The position numbers were made by a program, and so were the translations under genes. The notes under the pieces were generated by a model. It made no database searches, had not been told where the DNA came from, and saw nothing but the letters and a program-made list of their open reading frames with translations. DNA of 22,601 nucleotides from a virus, in IMG/VR virus record IMGVR_UViG_3300043437_000055, positions 1-22,601 of that record; one strand, 5' to 3'. Position 1 is the first letter of the stretch; the number at the start of each line of letters is the position of its first letter. Positions 21,675 through 22,601 of this stretch are shown piece after piece.

Positions 21675-22601
21675 ATGGCGTGGTACGATATATTTAAACA
21701 AAGTGAAAAACAAAATATTGAAGTCGTTGAAGGCTATCAAAGTTTTAGTACACCTTTTGCTAAAATTGGCGGTGGAAATCTTTCGCTACCTTATGTAAAC
21801 GGGCGATATCAAGTCGCGGGATACGTGCCATTTGGAGTTGAAAATCTTTATCCTGAAACTTTAAACCAAATGTACTATTCAAGTCCGTTACACGGGGCAA
21901 TAGTAGACTATAAAGTTAATGCAGTAATCGGTGGTGGTTTTACAATTCAAACTGAAAAGCTAACAAACGAAGAAAAATTAGAACTTTACGCATTCGAAAA
22001 GAAGATAAAACTAAAAAAGGTAGCTGCGATAGTTACAAAGCAGTTAGTAATCCATAATCGGGTATACTTTAAATTATGCTTTTCAGAGCGTGGAAAACTT
22101 ACCAAAGTAGAAAACCTTTCACCCGAAAAATTAAGACGTTCTAAAGACGGGAAAACGTACTTTATATGCGAAGATTGGGCATCAAGAATAGATGTTTTTG
22201 AAATAAAACCATATCACCCATTAAGTAACGAGTACGAACAGCTATATATTTACGAATTACCTTGCATCGGTCAAGATTACTACCCATTACCGCAGTATTC
22301 AAGTGCGTTAAACTTTGCTTTTTTAAGTGGTGAACTTAGTTATTTAGCGAAATCAAACATTCAGAACGCTGTTTTTCCTTCTTTTGCTATGATGTTCCCT
22401 AAAAGACCGCAAAGCGAAGAAGAAAAGAACGTGCTACGAAGAACCATTGACAAGTTAAAAGGCGCGGAAAACGCAGGAAAAGCAGTTGCATTCTTTGCTA
22501 ATTCAGCAGAGCAAATGCCAAAGATTGAAAGTTTACCTACGAATTCAAACGATAAGTTATTTCAAGAAGCGTCAGCGTTAAATACCGAACAAATATGTTT
22601 T
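21675..22601 (+). CDS. Portal protein (5' part, runs off window)
   Basis: An open frame of 309 codons from ATG 21675 to the window end with no stop. It starts MAWYDIFKQSEKQNIEVV and contains NLYPETLNQMYYSSPLHGAIVDYKVNAVIGGGF, a pattern of phage portal proteins, followed by strands and helices (LYIYELPCIGQDYYPLPQYSSALN, SYLAKSNIQNAVFPSFAMMFPKRPQSEEE) of the portal wing/stem. The portal is the dodecameric ring through which DNA is packaged by terminase. Its place after the capsid and tail-tube genes, far from the terminase, is unusual. Confidence 0.82.
   Translation, partial: MAWYDIFKQSEKQNIEVVEGYQSFSTPFAKIGGGNLSLPYVNGRYQVAGYVPFGVENLYPETLNQMYYSSPLHGAIVDYKVNAVIGGGFTIQTEKLTNEEKLELYAFEKKIKLKKVAAIVTKQLVIHNRVYFKLCFSERGKLTKVENLSPEKLRRSKDGKTYFICEDWASRIDVFEIKPYHPLSNEYEQLYIYELPCIGQDYYPLPQYSSALNFAFLSGELSYLAKSNIQNAVFPSFAMMFPKRPQSEEEKNVLRRTIDKLKGAENAGKAVAFFANSAEQMPKIESLPTNSNDKLFQEASALNTEQICF

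Noticed and set aside
1-22601. CRISPR arrays, tRNA genes, integrase, IS elements
   Set aside because: No regularly spaced repeats, cloverleaf-like segment, recombinase motif or transposase-like ORF was seen by eye on either strand; a tRNA scan could not be run.

Overview
The window looks like part of the genome of a tailed, siphovirus-like phage (or a prophage) of a Bacteroidota host, most likely a flavobacterium. The evidence is an AT-rich sequence, A-rich leaders with no clear Shine-Dalgarno sites, several close matches to the Bacteroidota promoter (TTG, about 19 nt, TAnnTTTG), and a nearly unbroken run of tightly packed plus-strand genes, many joined by ATGA start/stop overlaps. No integrase, tRNA, rRNA, CRISPR array or IS element was seen, so a temperate or lytic lifestyle cannot be decided here.

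Positions 1-4760 are an early, DNA-metabolism block. It holds a possibly frameshifted mini-ORF, several small proteins, a NinG/Rap-like protein, a winged-helix-like protein, an ERF-type single-strand annealing protein, a YqaJ/lambda-exo-like PD-(D/E)XK nuclease and a small helix-turn-helix protein. Together ERF, exonuclease and NinG make a phage recombination module. Scattered through it are three paralogous small proteins, one of which has exchanged its C-terminus for a zinc-ribbon-like tail. A terminator closes the block, and the next promoter starts in its T-run.

Positions 4754-6560 form a second operon of small genes: a protein with two DnaJ-type CxxCxGxG motifs, a small CWKC membrane protein, a CFC-motif protein, a sigma-like HTH protein and two hypotheticals. 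It leads into the small and large terminase subunits (6560-8193).

Positions 8223-22601 are virion genes in an order mirrored relative to the usual siphovirus layout, although nearly all point the same way: fibre, distal-tail proteins, tape measure, tail-completion/gp10-like proteins, a minus-strand pair of probable tail-assembly chaperones, XkdF-like protease with a scaffold-like tail, major capsid protein, probable tail tube protein, a hypothetical, and the portal, which runs off the window end.

The clearest points for a second look are the possible slippery site at the start, the repeated promoter/TTGT-dyad modules, tail swapping in the three-paralog family, a strand-polar octamer AACACGAA (16 plus, 3 minus by hand count), the mirrored head-tail order, and the overlapping duplicated chaperone pair on the opposite strand.
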